Origin: Sphingobacteriaceae bacterium | GTDB lineage: Bacteria; Bacteroidota; Bacteroidia; Sphingobacteriales; Sphingobacteriaceae | DNA: 64,000 bases | Direction of reading: 5' to 3' | Assembly: GCA_014380615.1 (NCBI GenBank) | Contig: JACMJM010000057.1 | Coordinates: 1 to 64,000, forward strand | Shown: piece after piece, positions 16,907 to 25,766 of the stretch | Position numbering within the stretch: the stretch's first letter is position 1 | How the letters are laid out: every line of letters starts with the position of its first letter | Translations under genes and position numbers: made by a program | The notes under the pieces: model-generated | Databases searched by the model: none | What the model was told of the DNA's origin: nothing | What the model saw: only the letters and a program-made list of their open reading frames with translations

Positions 16907-17211
16907 AATTTGGCCTTAAAGAGGAAGTGATTGAAAAGATAAACGCTGTATTTAATCAATTTCCTCAAATTGAAAAAGTAATTTTATATGGTTCAAGGGC
17001 GAAGGGAAATTATCGGAACGGATCAGATATTGACTTAACGCTTATCGGGGAAGGCCTGAATCTTGATTTGCTAAACAAAGTCGATATAAAAATAGACGAT
17101 TTACTATTAGCCTATTCTTTCGATATCTCAATTTATAAACAAATAAGCAATCCGGATTTGGTTGCTCATATTGAACGAATAGGCCAGGTGTTTTATGAAA
17201 AAATCTCTTAA
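16903..17211 (+). CDS. mntA: MNT-domain nucleotidyltransferase antitoxin (MntA-like)
   Basis: This is a minimal nucleotidyltransferase of 102 aa. The fold's signature GSX10DXD is complete: Gly30-Ser31, ten residues, then Asp42 and Asp44 in GSDIDL. In studied HepT-MntA modules this enzyme adds AMP groups to the HEPN toxin's tyrosine and silences it. The gene overlaps the HEPN gene by 4 bp. Its 3' end overlaps the convergent msrA stop by 4 bp, which leaves no room for a terminator between them. Confidence 0.85.
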   Translation: MKFGLKEEVIEKINAVFNQFPQIEKVILYGSRAKGNYRNGSDIDLTLIGEGLNLDLLNKVDIKIDDLLLAYSFDISIYKQISNPDLVAHIERIGQVFYEKIS

Positions 17212-17753
17212 AGCAATTCAGGCTTAATCTTTTCTTTGAACGTTTTCGCGAATTTTGCCAGCTTGGGTTGGATAACAAAAGAACAATACGATTGGCCGGA
17301 GTTTTGATTAAAATAGTTTTGATGATAATCTTCTGCTCTGTAAAAATCAGATAGGGGGGAAACCTCAGTGACTATTGGATTGTCGAAAACAAGCTCTTTG
17401 GTTAAGTCATCAATCATTTTTTTTGCTTTTTCTTCCTGATCCGGATGATGGCAGAATATCACCGATCGATATTGGGTTCCGATATCGTTCCCCTGGCGGT
17501 TAAGCGTAGTTGGGTTATGTGTTTTGAAAAATACCAGCAATAGTTCTTCAAAAGAAATTACATCCGCGTCATACTCAATTTGAATCACCTCGGCATGGCC
17601 GGTATCACCGTTGCAAACATCTTCATACGAAGGATTTGGAACCAGACCGCCCATATAACCGGAAATAGCTTTTGAAACTCCTTTTAGCGATTGAAAAATC
17701 GCCTCAGTGCACCAAAAACACCCTCCGCCAAAAGTTGCTTGCTCTATTGCCAT
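17208..17753 (-). CDS. msrA: Peptide-methionine (S)-S-oxide reductase
   Basis: MsrA reduces methionine-S-sulfoxide in proteins and free form. The GCFWC motif sits at residues 11-15, with Cys12 as the catalytic residue. The glutamate in TEAIF, GYMGG, the NPTTLNRQGNDIGTQYRS segment and YHQNYF are all family hallmarks. A likely recycling cysteine lies near the C-terminus (QSYCSF). At 181 aa it is a typical single-domain MsrA with no MsrB fusion and no signal peptide, so it is cytoplasmic. It converges with the toxin-antitoxin pair. Confidence 0.95.
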   Translation of the reverse strand: MAIEQATFGGGCFWCTEAIFQSLKGVSKAISGYMGGLVPNPSYEDVCNGDTGHAEVIQIEYDADVISFEELLLVFFKTHNPTTLNRQGNDIGTQYRSVIFCHHPDQEEKAKKMIDDLTKELVFDNPIVTEVSPLSDFYRAEDYHQNYFNQNSGQSYCSFVIQPKLAKFAKTFKEKIKPELL

Positions 17754-17770
17754 ATAAGATATAGAAGATT

Positions 17771-17801
17771 AAGCTATGGGGTTTTCGAAACCTCATAGCT
17801 T
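17771..17801. terminator. Strong hairpin between the lipoprotein gene and msrA
   Basis: AAGCTATG (17771-17778) pairs with CATAGCTT (17794-17801), and GGTTT with AAACC inside it, around a TCG loop. The stem is nearly 14 bp with one weak pair. It lies 7 bp past the stop of the minus-strand lipoprotein gene, and only a modest T-rich tail follows on either side. It probably ends that gene's transcript. Confidence 0.55.
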
Positions 17802-17808
17802 TGGAAAA

Positions 17809-18867
17809 TTATTGATATTGTATATAAATCGGCTGTGGCTTTAACTTCATGAGTTCTTCAGGAGTCATCAATCTGTTAGGGGCCTTTTTTAAATCATTCT
17901 TATAAAAAATCTTAAACCCGGTAAACTGTACCGGCTCTTTCCGGATATGATTGCGGTAAGTGCCTGATTTTAGTTCTGGTTCGCCCCAACCATCCATGTG
18001 CATTACAAATTGTACTTCGGGATGCAGCTTGATGTTTTGATAATTAGTAAGCATTCCCTGAGTAAAACGATGTACCACAAATACTTTTGGAGGAAGATTG
18101 TTTTCTCTTACAATCTTAGCCAAATAGTTTGAAACGAAATTTAATTCCTCAGCATCGTAGGTTCCGATTTTTTTCCCAGGAGTAACTCCTTTTTTTCTCA
18201 TCGCGAATTCGGGGTCGATACCTAAATGCACATGCGGCATTTTTAAATATTTATCAAATCTGCCAATCTCTTTTTGAATGGTGCTTAGGCCCACTTGTAT
18301 GTCTATGAAAAGAATAGCGTTCTCCATTTTCGCAATTGCCAACGCAGAATCTATTTGTTTTTCCGGCATCCGGTTTACATAGGCTCCGTCTTTTCCGGGT
18401 AAACCCGCCGCAACTGTTGCAATGTAATGAATGCCTTTTTGGACAGGAGTATTAGGGTCAATCTTTTCCCATCTCTTAACTTCGGCGTTTAACCTTCTCC
18501 ACATCTCTTTAGGCGCATATTCGCCCAAAGCGCCCATTTTTTTAGAGTGCATATTGCCGTAATAAACCACAATCCTTTTAAAAGGTAAAATAGCACCTGG
18601 TAGGGGCGCAGGCTGATTTTTTACAGGCCATAAGCCTGTGGTGTCGCCATTTGAATTGTCGCGAACTTTTTGATAATACTTTGCGGTATCAATTGTACCA
18701 TTGGTATTACTGGTTGTAACGTCTGGTTCTTTCTCTTCAACCGCGGTGGTTGTGCTGTCTTTTCCTTTAGCGGTGGCATTGCTTCCCGATTTCCCTTCGG
18801 AGCAGCTATACAACCCGCATATCACTGCCATCCCTAAAACGATTTTATGCATTTTATTATTTATCAT
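17809..18867 (-). CDS. Lipoprotein of unknown function
   Basis: The 352-aa product is a lipoprotein: a hydrophobic signal ends in GLYSC, with Cys22 as the acylated residue. Translation may instead start at the second methionine (MHKIVLG). A Thr/Ser/Asn/Asp-rich spacer (about 23-80) leads to a domain with alternating strands and helices. Motifs include FKRIVVYYGNMHSKKMG, NAILFIDIQVGLSTI, HVHLGIDPEFAMRK, KVFVVHRFTQGM and VMHMDGWGEPE. The spacing of these strands suggests a TIM-barrel-like enzyme or binding protein with conserved Asp, His and Glu at strand ends. I do not recognise a characterised family. It stands alone between hairpin and methyltransferase. Confidence 0.75.
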   Translation of the reverse strand: MINNKMHKIVLGMAVICGLYSCSEGKSGSNATAKGKDSTTTAVEEKEPDVTTSNTNGTIDTAKYYQKVRDNSNGDTTGLWPVKNQPAPLPGAILPFKRIVVYYGNMHSKKMGALGEYAPKEMWRRLNAEVKRWEKIDPNTPVQKGIHYIATVAAGLPGKDGAYVNRMPEKQIDSALAIAKMENAILFIDIQVGLSTIQKEIGRFDKYLKMPHVHLGIDPEFAMRKKGVTPGKKIGTYDAEELNFVSNYLAKIVRENNLPPKVFVVHRFTQGMLTNYQNIKLHPEVQFVMHMDGWGEPELKSGTYRNHIRKEPVQFTGFKIFYKNDLKKAPNRLMTPEELMKLKPQPIYIQYQ

Positions 18868-18906
18868 GAATACTAATTTACTTGTAGAATGTTATTAAAA
18901 TGCTTG

Positions 18907-19794
18907 TTAGCTTTGAAATTTTCTCACTTTACCAAACACACCCAAAGGTAATTTATTGCCAGCTTTTGCCTGCAAATAAAGTTCACCAATTTCAAGGTTT
19001 TCTGTGGTAGATAAACTGCCTTTAATAAGGTTTTCTACAATTACCGACGAGAAACCAAGTGAATAACTGTTGAGTATAAGGAAATGTTCTTTTTCATCCA
19101 GCAGTTGGGCAACATCCTGCATCATTTCCAGAATATGATCTTCGAGTTTCCACTTTTCTCCGTTAGGGCCATGGCCATAAGCAGGTGGGTCAAGAATTAT
19201 CCCATTGTACTTTTTCCCCCTTTTTATCTCCCGCTTTACAAACTTCAAAGCATCTTCAACAACCCAACGAATATCTTTTATATTAGATAGCTCCTGATTC
19301 TCATTTGCCCATGTCACAACCTGTTTAATTGAATCAACATGTGTGGTATCGGCACCGGCAGCTTTAGCAATTACTGATGCACCTCCTGTATAAGCAAACA
19401 GATTAAGTACGCGGGGATTTGGTGTTTGAAATTTACTTATCGTATCGGAAATATAATCCCAATTTACCGCTTGCTCGGGGAATACGCCGACATGCTTAAA
19501 GGAGGTTAGCCCTAGACGGAGCTTTATTGAGACCTGATTATTGTTGTAGGAAATGTGCCAGCGTTCTGGCGTTTTGGGATTTTTTTTTACCCATTCACCT
19601 GATGTTGCAGAACGTCCTTTGAAGCGGATGTCGTGTAGCTTTTGCCATTCGGAAGCAGGCAATTGCTTTGCCCAAACTGCTTGTGGTTCAGGGCGTATCA
19701 GGGTAACACTTCCAAATCTTTCCAGCTTTTCGAAATCACCACAATCAATCAGTTCATAATCTGCCCAATGTTGTGGAGTAAGTAATTGAATCAT
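18907..19794 (-). CDS. RlmI-like class I SAM-dependent methyltransferase
   Basis: This is a predicted RNA methyltransferase of the RlmI/COG1092 group (23S rRNA m5C-type in the studied member). The Rossmann fold shows VLNLFAYTGGASVIAKAAGA (SAM-binding motif I), HVDSIKQVVTWANEN (motif II acidic site) and ILDPPAYGHGP, the catalytic DPPxF/Y-type motif IV. At 295 aa it is shorter than RlmI and lacks an obvious N-terminal PUA domain, so its target may differ. It is 39 bp upstream of the lipoprotein gene on the same strand. Confidence 0.82.
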   Translation of the reverse strand: MIQLLTPQHWADYELIDCGDFEKLERFGSVTLIRPEPQAVWAKQLPASEWQKLHDIRFKGRSATSGEWVKKNPKTPERWHISYNNNQVSIKLRLGLTSFKHVGVFPEQAVNWDYISDTISKFQTPNPRVLNLFAYTGGASVIAKAAGADTTHVDSIKQVVTWANENQELSNIKDIRWVVEDALKFVKREIKRGKKYNGIILDPPAYGHGPNGEKWKLEDHILEMMQDVAQLLDEKEHFLILNSYSLGFSSVIVENLIKGSLSTTENLEIGELYLQAKAGNKLPLGVFGKVRKFQS

Positions 19795-19822
19795 TAAATA
19801 GCTTTAATCCCTCAGGGGAAAT

Positions 19823-20575
19823 TTATAGTTTATCTCTTGCTGCCTGAGTGAATTTACTGGCAAATACAAAATCATTCAGGTTTTGATTATCGGTATGCGC
19901 AATATCTTTGTTGGTGCCTTCCCATTCTTTTTGTCCGTCGAAAAGGAAAATAATTCTTTCGCCGATCCCCATTACCGAATTCATATCGTGTGTAACCACA
20001 ACAGTAGTAATCTGGTATTCTTCGGTAATTTCATTAATCAGGTCGTCTATTACAATCGCGGTTTTCGGGTCGAGCCCCGAATTGGGTTCATCAACAAATA
20101 GATATTTAGGCTGCATGGATATTGCCCTGGCAATTCCTACCCGCTTTTTCATGCCTCCGGAAAGTTCTGCCGGATATAAATTGTTTTTTCCCTCAAGGTT
20201 AACCCTGTCAAGGCAAAAATTAACTCTTTTTAGTTTTTCCCTTCTGTTTTGATCGGTAAACATGTTTAGCGGAAACATTATATTTTCTTCAACCGTCATC
20301 GAATCGAACAGAGCCGATCCCTGAAAAAGCATTCCGATTTCTTTTCTGATTTCAATCCGTTCTTTGAAATTAAGGCGTGTGAAATCGCGGCCGTCATACA
20401 AAACGGCGCCCTGGTCTGGCTCGTGAAGGCCTACCATACACTTCAAAAGCGTGGTTTTGCCCGAACCCGAACCACCAATTATCAAACTATTATCTCCCGC
20501 TTCAAATGTTGCTGAAATTCCTTTTAATACGGAGTGGTCGCCGAAAGTTTTATGTATGTCTTTAATCTCAATCAT
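19823..20575 (-). CDS. mlaF: ABC transporter ATPase, MlaF-like (phospholipid/Mce-type transport)
   Basis: This is the cytoplasmic ATPase of an MCE-type lipid transporter. It has Walker A GGSGSGKTT (about residues 34-42), a Q-loop in GMLFQGSALFDS, the ABC signature LSGGMKKRVGIARAI and Walker B YLFVDEPNSGLDP. The FQGSALFDSMTVEENI and GGMKKRVG patterns are those of MlaF/MkI-type ATPases rather than generic importers. The 250-aa length fits. It overlaps the permease gene by 4 bp, so they are co-translated. No MCE-domain substrate-binding gene (MlaD) is adjacent. Confidence 0.85.
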   Translation of the reverse strand: MIEIKDIHKTFGDHSVLKGISATFEAGDNSLIIGGSGSGKTTLLKCMVGLHEPDQGAVLYDGRDFTRLNFKERIEIRKEIGMLFQGSALFDSMTVEENIMFPLNMFTDQNRREKLKRVNFCLDRVNLEGKNNLYPAELSGGMKKRVGIARAISMQPKYLFVDEPNSGLDPKTAIVIDDLINEITEEYQITTVVVTHDMNSVMGIGERIIFLFDGQKEWEGTNKDIAHTDNQNLNDFVFASKFTQAARDKL

Positions 20576-21306
20576 AGAAGTAATTGTGCAACAAGATAAT
20601 CGGCGAATAAAATAGAAATGCAGCTAACCACAACGGCCCTGGTACTCGAAATACCTACCTCTAACGCTCCTCCTGATGTGTAAAATCCCTGATAAGCGGA
20701 AACACTGGTAATTATAAAAGCAAACAAAACAGATTTTACCATACAAACAGTTACCGTGAAAGGTATAAATCCGTTAGTAAGTCCCATAATAAAATCGTTA
20801 GAGGTAACCGCTCCCGATAAAGTTCCGGCGATATATCCGCCTAAAATACTGAGCGCGATTGATACGATAACCAGCAACGGAATCATGATTACCGCACCGA
20901 TAATCTTCGGTAAAATTAAATAACCCGGAGAATTTATGCCCATAATTTCCAGAGCGTCAATTTGTTCGGTTACACGCATAGTGCCTATTTGGGAGGAGAT
21001 GCTGGAACCGACTTTTCCTGCCAAAACAATAGCCGAAATTGTAGGGCTAAGCTCTAGTATGGTAGAATCGCGCACAATAGAGCCAATGATTGATTTCGGG
21101 ATAAGATCGCTCACCAATTGGAACGCCGTTTGAACGGTAGTTACCATTCCAAGAAAAATGGATATAATTGCAATGATTCCAACAGAGCCTACGCCTATGG
21201 AGTCCATTTCATGAAATATTTCTTTACGGTAAATATTCCACTTTTCGGGCCTGCGGAAAACCGCTTTTAGCAGCAGGATATATTTACCAAGAGGATAAAA
21301 AATCAT
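20572..21306 (-). CDS. mlaE: ABC transporter permease, MlaE-like
   Basis: This membrane permease of the MlaE family has 244 aa and five or six hydrophobic segments. Family-type blocks include VGIIAIISIFLGMVTTVQ, VLAGKVGSSISSQIGTMRVTEQIDALEIMG (the conserved cytoplasmic coupling loop contacting the ATPase) and SVSAYQGFYTSGGALEVG. It comes first in a two-gene operon with the MlaF-like ATPase. Together they should move phospholipids between the inner membrane and the periplasm; direction and substrate cannot be inferred here. Confidence 0.88.
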   Translation of the reverse strand: MIFYPLGKYILLLKAVFRRPEKWNIYRKEIFHEMDSIGVGSVGIIAIISIFLGMVTTVQTAFQLVSDLIPKSIIGSIVRDSTILELSPTISAIVLAGKVGSSISSQIGTMRVTEQIDALEIMGINSPGYLILPKIIGAVIMIPLLVIVSIALSILGGYIAGTLSGAVTSNDFIMGLTNGFIPFTVTVCMVKSVLFAFIITSVSAYQGFYTSGGALEVGISSTRAVVVSCISILFADYLVAQLLL

Positions 21307-21365
21307 AAATTATTTTGCGACTAAAATAAGTCTTTTTGACCTAATACTTTAAATTTACTTTACGC

Positions 21366-22067
21366 ATGAACGCAGTTATTACCGGAGCAACAAAAGGAAT
21401 GGGTAAAGCCATTGCGATTAAACTGGCAGCAGCCGGATATAACCTGGCTATTTGTTCCAGAAATCAGTCGGAACTTGATTCCTTCTGCCAGAAATTAATG
21501 TCGGATAACCCTTCTGTTCGGGTAGTCGGGTTGAATACCGATTGTGCCGAGCCCTTACAGGTTACTGCATTCGCAAGTTTTGTACAACAACACTTTGATC
21601 AAGTGGATGTTTTGATAAATAATGCGGGTGTGTTTTATCCAGGCTCAGTGCTTGATGAGGATGAATCTAATTTAGATCAACAGTTAGAGATAAATTTTCG
21701 GGCGGCATATAAACTGTGTCGCATATTTGGTAAGCAGATGCGCAACCGGAAAGCCGGATACATTATAAATATATGTTCTATCGCGGCCATTAACCCTGTT
21801 CCCGAAGCGGGATCATATACTGTAACAAAGTTTGCCTTGTATGGTCTAACCAAAGTACTTCGGTTAGAATTAATGAAACACAACGTAAAAGTAACGGCAA
21901 TCCTTCCAGGCTCAACATTAACCAGTTCCTGGGAAGGAACAACTATCCCGAAAGAGCAATTTATCGCTCCCGAAGATGTGGCTTCAGCTGTGTTATATTG
22001 TCTTTCCGGCAGTGCCGGGTCAAATCCCGATGAAATAATTATCAGCCCTTTATCAGGACAGATCTAA
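21366..22067 (+). CDS. Short-chain dehydrogenase/reductase
   Basis: This is a classical SDR of 233 aa. The cofactor loop TGATKGMG is at residues 7-14, followed by NNAG within VDVLINNAGVF, a catalytic Ser in INICSIAAI and the YTVTK active-site pair (YxxxK). The sequence around the first turn (CSRNQSEL) suits NADPH. The sequence resembles 3-ketoacyl-ACP reductase-like SDRs, but the substrate is unknown. It diverges from the mlaE gene and is 12 bp from the PspC-domain gene, so the three plus-strand genes may form an operon. Confidence 0.85.
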   Translation: MNAVITGATKGMGKAIAIKLAAAGYNLAICSRNQSELDSFCQKLMSDNPSVRVVGLNTDCAEPLQVTAFASFVQQHFDQVDVLINNAGVFYPGSVLDEDESNLDQQLEINFRAAYKLCRIFGKQMRNRKAGYIINICSIAAINPVPEAGSYTVTKFALYGLTKVLRLELMKHNVKVTAILPGSTLTSSWEGTTIPKEQFIAPEDVASAVLYCLSGSAGSNPDEIIISPLSGQI

Positions 22068-22079
22068 AAAACTAAAATA

Positions 22080-22640
22080 ATGGATAAGAAATTAGAACGT
22101 AACCAGCATGATAAAATGATTGCCGGAGTTGCCTCGGGATTGGCGGAATACTTTGAAATGGATGTTACCTTAGTAAGAGTGTTATTTATACTGGCCGTTG
22201 TATTTGGATTCTCGGGCATCCTGGTGTATCTAATAATGTGGATAGTTGTGCCTGAAAAACCTTTTTTTCAAAATTTTGAAGCCAACTATAAGCAACAGTC
22301 AGCATCATTCACTTCAGAAAAAACAAATAACGCAACATACAGTGCCTTTGATGAAACCATTCAGCCGCCCCTGGTGGTAAAAAAGAAAGGTGATTCTGGC
22401 CGAACCATAGCCGGATTATTTCTAATCGCCATTGGTGCTTATTTTATCCTTGCCGAATTTGAGGTGCTGCCCGAATGGTTCTCAATTTTCAAATTATGGC
22501 CCGTAATATTGATTGCTCTCGGTTTGATGATAATCTTCAAATCAGATAAAAAAACAGTGCGGAAACCACCATTTATGAACTGGGATACTAAACCCGAGCA
22601 GGAAACGAATACTAAAACAAACGAACAACCTTTATCCTGA
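22080..22640 (+). CDS. PspC-domain inner-membrane protein
   Basis: The 186-aa protein has an N-terminal PspC domain (residues 3-60, KMIAGVASGLAEYF then a transmembrane helix ending in IMWIVVPEKP). A polar linker of about 50 residues follows, then a C-terminal two-helix membrane module (AGLFLIAIGAYFILAEF and KLWPVILIALGLMIIF) of the DUF5668/LiaI-like type. PspC proteins sense membrane stress; the fused second module is common in Bacteroidetes. It is 3 bp upstream of the LiaF-like gene, which carries the same C-terminal-type module at its N-terminus. Confidence 0.85.
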   Translation: MDKKLERNQHDKMIAGVASGLAEYFEMDVTLVRVLFILAVVFGFSGILVYLIMWIVVPEKPFFQNFEANYKQQSASFTSEKTNNATYSAFDETIQPPLVVKKKGDSGRTIAGLFLIAIGAYFILAEFEVLPEWFSIFKLWPVILIALGLMIIFKSDKKTVRKPPFMNWDTKPEQETNTKTNEQPLS

Positions 22641-22643
22641 AAT

Positions 22644-23588
22644 ATGAAAACAGAAAAAATTATTTGGGGATTAGTCCTTGTATTTATAGGCGGTATTTTA
22701 TTGCTGCAGAATTTGGAGGTAGTTGATTTTAACTGGCACGTGGTGTTCAGGTTCTGGCCCGTTGTGTTGATTTTGATAGGAGCCAACCTGCTTTTTTCCA
22801 GGGATGACTCGGCAACAGGTTCTGTGTTGTCGCTGGTATTAACTTTATTAGTTCTTGGCTTCATCGCATATCAGGGTATTACCACGCGCAATTCACAGGA
22901 ATCTTTTTGGTCTGACGGTGATTATGATCCTGACGACGAAAACGGCCCGAACGATTCGGAAATGAGTACTAGTTTATTTACAGAAGAGTATAGAGACAGC
23001 GCGGCGAGAGCAATTTTAAATATTTCTGGTGGGGCTACTCAATATATTTTAAAGGATACTACGGCCGATCTGTTTCAGGCAAATGTGAGTAAGAGTTTCG
23101 CGAATTATTCATTAGTAAGTACTACTAATGACAGTACGGCGGTACTAAACTTTAAAATGAAGGGAAAGTCTAAATGGAAGTTAAACGATGAAAAGGGCAA
23201 TAAAGCCGTTTTAAAATTGAATACAAATCCTATTTGGGATATTAACATAGAGATGGGAGCGGGAACAACCCGCTTCGATTTAAGTCCGTTTAAAGTTAAG
23301 TCAGTTCATATAGAAGGTGGTGCTGCATCGTTCGAAATTAAATTGGGTTCGCCACTGCAAACTACTACTGTTTCTGTTGAAACCGGAGTTTCAGAAATCG
23401 AAATTGCCATCCCTTCTTCAGCAGCTTGTAAAATAAATGTCGATTCGGGTTTATCATCCAATGATTTTCCTGATTTTATTAAACAGGAAGACGGTTCATT
23501 TATTACCAGAAACTATAAAGAAGGCGTTAAGGCCATCATCTTAAATTTGGAAGGGGGCCTTTCGAAATTTGAGGTTACACGATATTGA
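22644..23588 (+). CDS. LiaF/toast-rack-domain membrane protein
   Basis: The 314-aa protein starts with a DUF5668-like pair of membrane helices (WGLVLVFIGGILLLQNLEVV and RFWPVVLILIGANLLF) and a third helix to about residue 75. An acidic linker (DGDYDPDDENGPND) leads to a beta-solenoid-like domain (about 110-314) with regularly spaced strand turns (SGGATQY, GAGTTRFDL, GGAASFEI, TGVSEIEI, GGLSKFEV), the toast-rack pattern of LiaF-type proteins. It forms a pair with the PspC protein. Together they are likely part of an envelope-stress response; no two-component genes are adjacent. Confidence 0.8.
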   Translation: MKTEKIIWGLVLVFIGGILLLQNLEVVDFNWHVVFRFWPVVLILIGANLLFSRDDSATGSVLSLVLTLLVLGFIAYQGITTRNSQESFWSDGDYDPDDENGPNDSEMSTSLFTEEYRDSAARAILNISGGATQYILKDTTADLFQANVSKSFANYSLVSTTNDSTAVLNFKMKGKSKWKLNDEKGNKAVLKLNTNPIWDINIEMGAGTTRFDLSPFKVKSVHIEGGAASFEIKLGSPLQTTTVSVETGVSEIEIAIPSSAACKINVDSGLSSNDFPDFIKQEDGSFITRNYKEGVKAIILNLEGGLSKFEVTRY

Positions 23589-23638
23589 GAGGATTAAAAG
23601 CTTGCGCTTAAAAGACTCGAAACAGGCTGTTTTTTCTT

Positions 23639-23646
23639 ATTTTTGG
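23639..23646 (+). promoter_or_regulatory. Putative -7 element for ispG
   Basis: TATTTTTG is a perfect TAnnTTTG match 16 nt before the ispG ATG, but no TTTG or TTG lies at the expected distance upstream. It suggests ispG has its own promoter, with a leader of roughly 10 nt. Confidence 0.35.
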
Positions 23647-23662
23647 GGCTATAAAATTAAGA

Positions 23663-25669
23663 ATGGCTCAAAAAACGTCACCTGTGCTGAAAGGTAGATA
23701 TTGTAATTCCCTTACAGAATATTCACGCTTTATAACCCGCGAAGTAGCCATAGGAAATATCCCCGTAGGCGGAAATAATCCTATTCGTATCCAGAGTATG
23801 ACTACTACTGATACCATGGATACCATTGGTACCGTAGAACAAACAATCAGGATGGTTGACGCCGGATGTGAATACGTTCGTATCACCGCTCCAAGCATTA
23901 AAGAAGCACAAAATCTTGCGGAAATTAAAAAAGAGTTACGCTATCGCGGATACGATGTCCCTTTAATAGCCGATATTCATTTCACACCCAATGCCGCCGA
24001 AGTAGCCGCCCGGATTGTTGAGAAAGTACGTGTAAATCCAGGAAATTACGCGGATAAAAAGCGATTCGATGAGTTAGATTATACTCCTGCAGAATATCAG
24101 GCTGAGCTGGAGCGTATCTATCAGAAATTTGCGCCCTTGGTTAAAATCTGCAAGGAATACGGAACCGCCATGCGTATCGGTACTAATCATGGCTCATTAT
24201 CCGACCGGATAATGAGTTATTACGGCGATACTCCCCGGGGAATGGTTGAATCGGCTATGGAGTTTATGCGGATTTGTGAGGATTTGGATTATCATAACAT
24301 GGTGATATCTATGAAATCCAGTAATCCGCAGGTAATGGTACAAGCTTACCGGTTATTGGTAGAAACTATGCAAAAGGAGGGGATGAGTTATCCCTTGCAT
24401 CTGGGTGTAACCGAGGCCGGCGACGGAGAAGATGGCAGGATTAAATCTGCGGTTGGAATCGGAACTCTTTTAGAAGATGGATTGGGCGATACCATCCGGG
24501 TTTCTTTAACAGAGGAACCTGAATTTGAAGCTCCTGTGGCCATTGCTCTCGCAAATCGTTATAAATACAGATCAGAAAGTACATCTAAGCTTAAATCAGA
24601 AATCGCTTATGGCGGGACGGGGCATAATCCTTATGAATATAAAAAGCGCGCTTCAGCCGAGTTAAATACCTTTATTGGCGGGCATCAGGTTCCCAGGGTT
24701 GTTTTAGATATATCCGGCAGAAATTTGAAAGATCCGGCAGTGTTATCCGACGCAGGCTACCTTTATTCGGCTTTGCTGGATAAATATAACATGGGCGATC
24801 AATCTGTCGATTTTGTTTTTCTGGGCGATCAATTGCCCTCATTTTCCATGCCCGGTAATTTAAAACAGATCTATAATCATCAAACCTGGAAAAACCTTAG
24901 CGATAAGCGTAATTGCCATCCGGTTTACAGCCTTGCTGAATACCTCGATGCTGAAGCAAAAGATGCTGTTTTAAACCTGGTGAAAATTTCAAATAATGAT
25001 CTGCAGGGCGAACCATTCAATTCCTTACAAGTAGATAAAACGCTGGTTTTTATTCTGGAAACCAGCGAAGTGCATGGCATGGCCGATCAGCGCCAGTTTT
25101 TCTTTTTTCTGGATGAAGCCGGAATTGATGTGCCTGTAATTGTTAAGAGAACTTATTTTACCAATGAGGGAACCGTAGAGAAAGATACTAAGCTCGAATC
25201 TCAATTTCAGTTATATGCGGCTACGGATGTAGGAGCCCTATTGGTTGATGGCTTCGGAGACGGGATTTGGTTGGACGCAGATTTAATCGAATCTAAAACT
25301 ATTGTAAGCACATCCTTCGGGATACTCCAGGCTACGCGGTCGCGAATCTCTAAAACTGAATATATTTCATGCCCCAGCTGTGGGCGCACTCTGTTTGATC
25401 TGCAGGAGACGACACAATTAATCCGAAGCCGAACCAGTCACTTAAAGGGTGTTAAGATTGCGATAATGGGCTGTATTGTAAACGGGCCCGGCGAAATGGC
25501 CGACGCTGATTACGGCTATGTAGGTACCGGCCCCGGGAAGATTACCCTCTACAGGGGCAAAGAAGTAGTAAAGAAAAGTGTCAATACAGAGTATGCCCTG
25601 GATGAATTAATTAACATTATCCGTGAAGATGGAATCTGGATAGATGCCGTACTGGAGCAAGATCTGTAA
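23663..25669 (+). CDS. ispG: 4-hydroxy-3-methylbut-2-enyl diphosphate synthase, long form
   Basis: IspG (GcpE) is a [4Fe-4S] enzyme of the MEP isoprenoid pathway that makes HMBPP from MEcPP. The N-terminal TIM barrel has VPVGGNNPIRIQSMTTTD-type and RVNPGNYADKK segments. The C-terminal cluster domain has SCPSCGRTLFDLQE (two of the cluster cysteines) and GCIVNGPGEMADADYGYVG (the third cysteine and the glutamate). At 668 aa it is the long, plant-like form with an extra domain between barrel and cluster domain, usual in Bacteroidetes and Chlamydiae. Its product pathway feeds UppS (52211) and the prenyltransferase (43833). Confidence 0.95.
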   Translation: MAQKTSPVLKGRYCNSLTEYSRFITREVAIGNIPVGGNNPIRIQSMTTTDTMDTIGTVEQTIRMVDAGCEYVRITAPSIKEAQNLAEIKKELRYRGYDVPLIADIHFTPNAAEVAARIVEKVRVNPGNYADKKRFDELDYTPAEYQAELERIYQKFAPLVKICKEYGTAMRIGTNHGSLSDRIMSYYGDTPRGMVESAMEFMRICEDLDYHNMVISMKSSNPQVMVQAYRLLVETMQKEGMSYPLHLGVTEAGDGEDGRIKSAVGIGTLLEDGLGDTIRVSLTEEPEFEAPVAIALANRYKYRSESTSKLKSEIAYGGTGHNPYEYKKRASAELNTFIGGHQVPRVVLDISGRNLKDPAVLSDAGYLYSALLDKYNMGDQSVDFVFLGDQLPSFSMPGNLKQIYNHQTWKNLSDKRNCHPVYSLAEYLDAEAKDAVLNLVKISNNDLQGEPFNSLQVDKTLVFILETSEVHGMADQRQFFFFLDEAGIDVPVIVKRTYFTNEGTVEKDTKLESQFQLYAATDVGALLVDGFGDGIWLDADLIESKTIVSTSFGILQATRSRISKTEYISCPSCGRTLFDLQETTQLIRSRTSHLKGVKIAIMGCIVNGPGEMADADYGYVGTGPGKITLYRGKEVVKKSVNTEYALDELINIIREDGIWIDAVLEQDL

Positions 25670-25729
25670 GGTTTTAAAAATTATTCCTTTATAAAGTCTT
25701 TCCTACCAAATTCCATTAAAGCGTAATAC

Positions 25730-25749
25730 CCCTCTCCATCAGGAGAGGG
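25730..25749. repeat. Perfect 8-bp palindrome between convergent ispG and transketolase genes
   Basis: CCCTCTCC and GGAGAGGG are separated by ATCA. It looks like a member of the CCCTCTCC...GGAGAGGG repeats scattered through Bacteroidetes genomes, and it lies between two convergent stops, so it may also end transcription. T-rich sequence follows on the plus strand after about 13 nt. Confidence 0.6.
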
Positions 25750-25766
25750 ATTAAGGCTGAGGTTTT

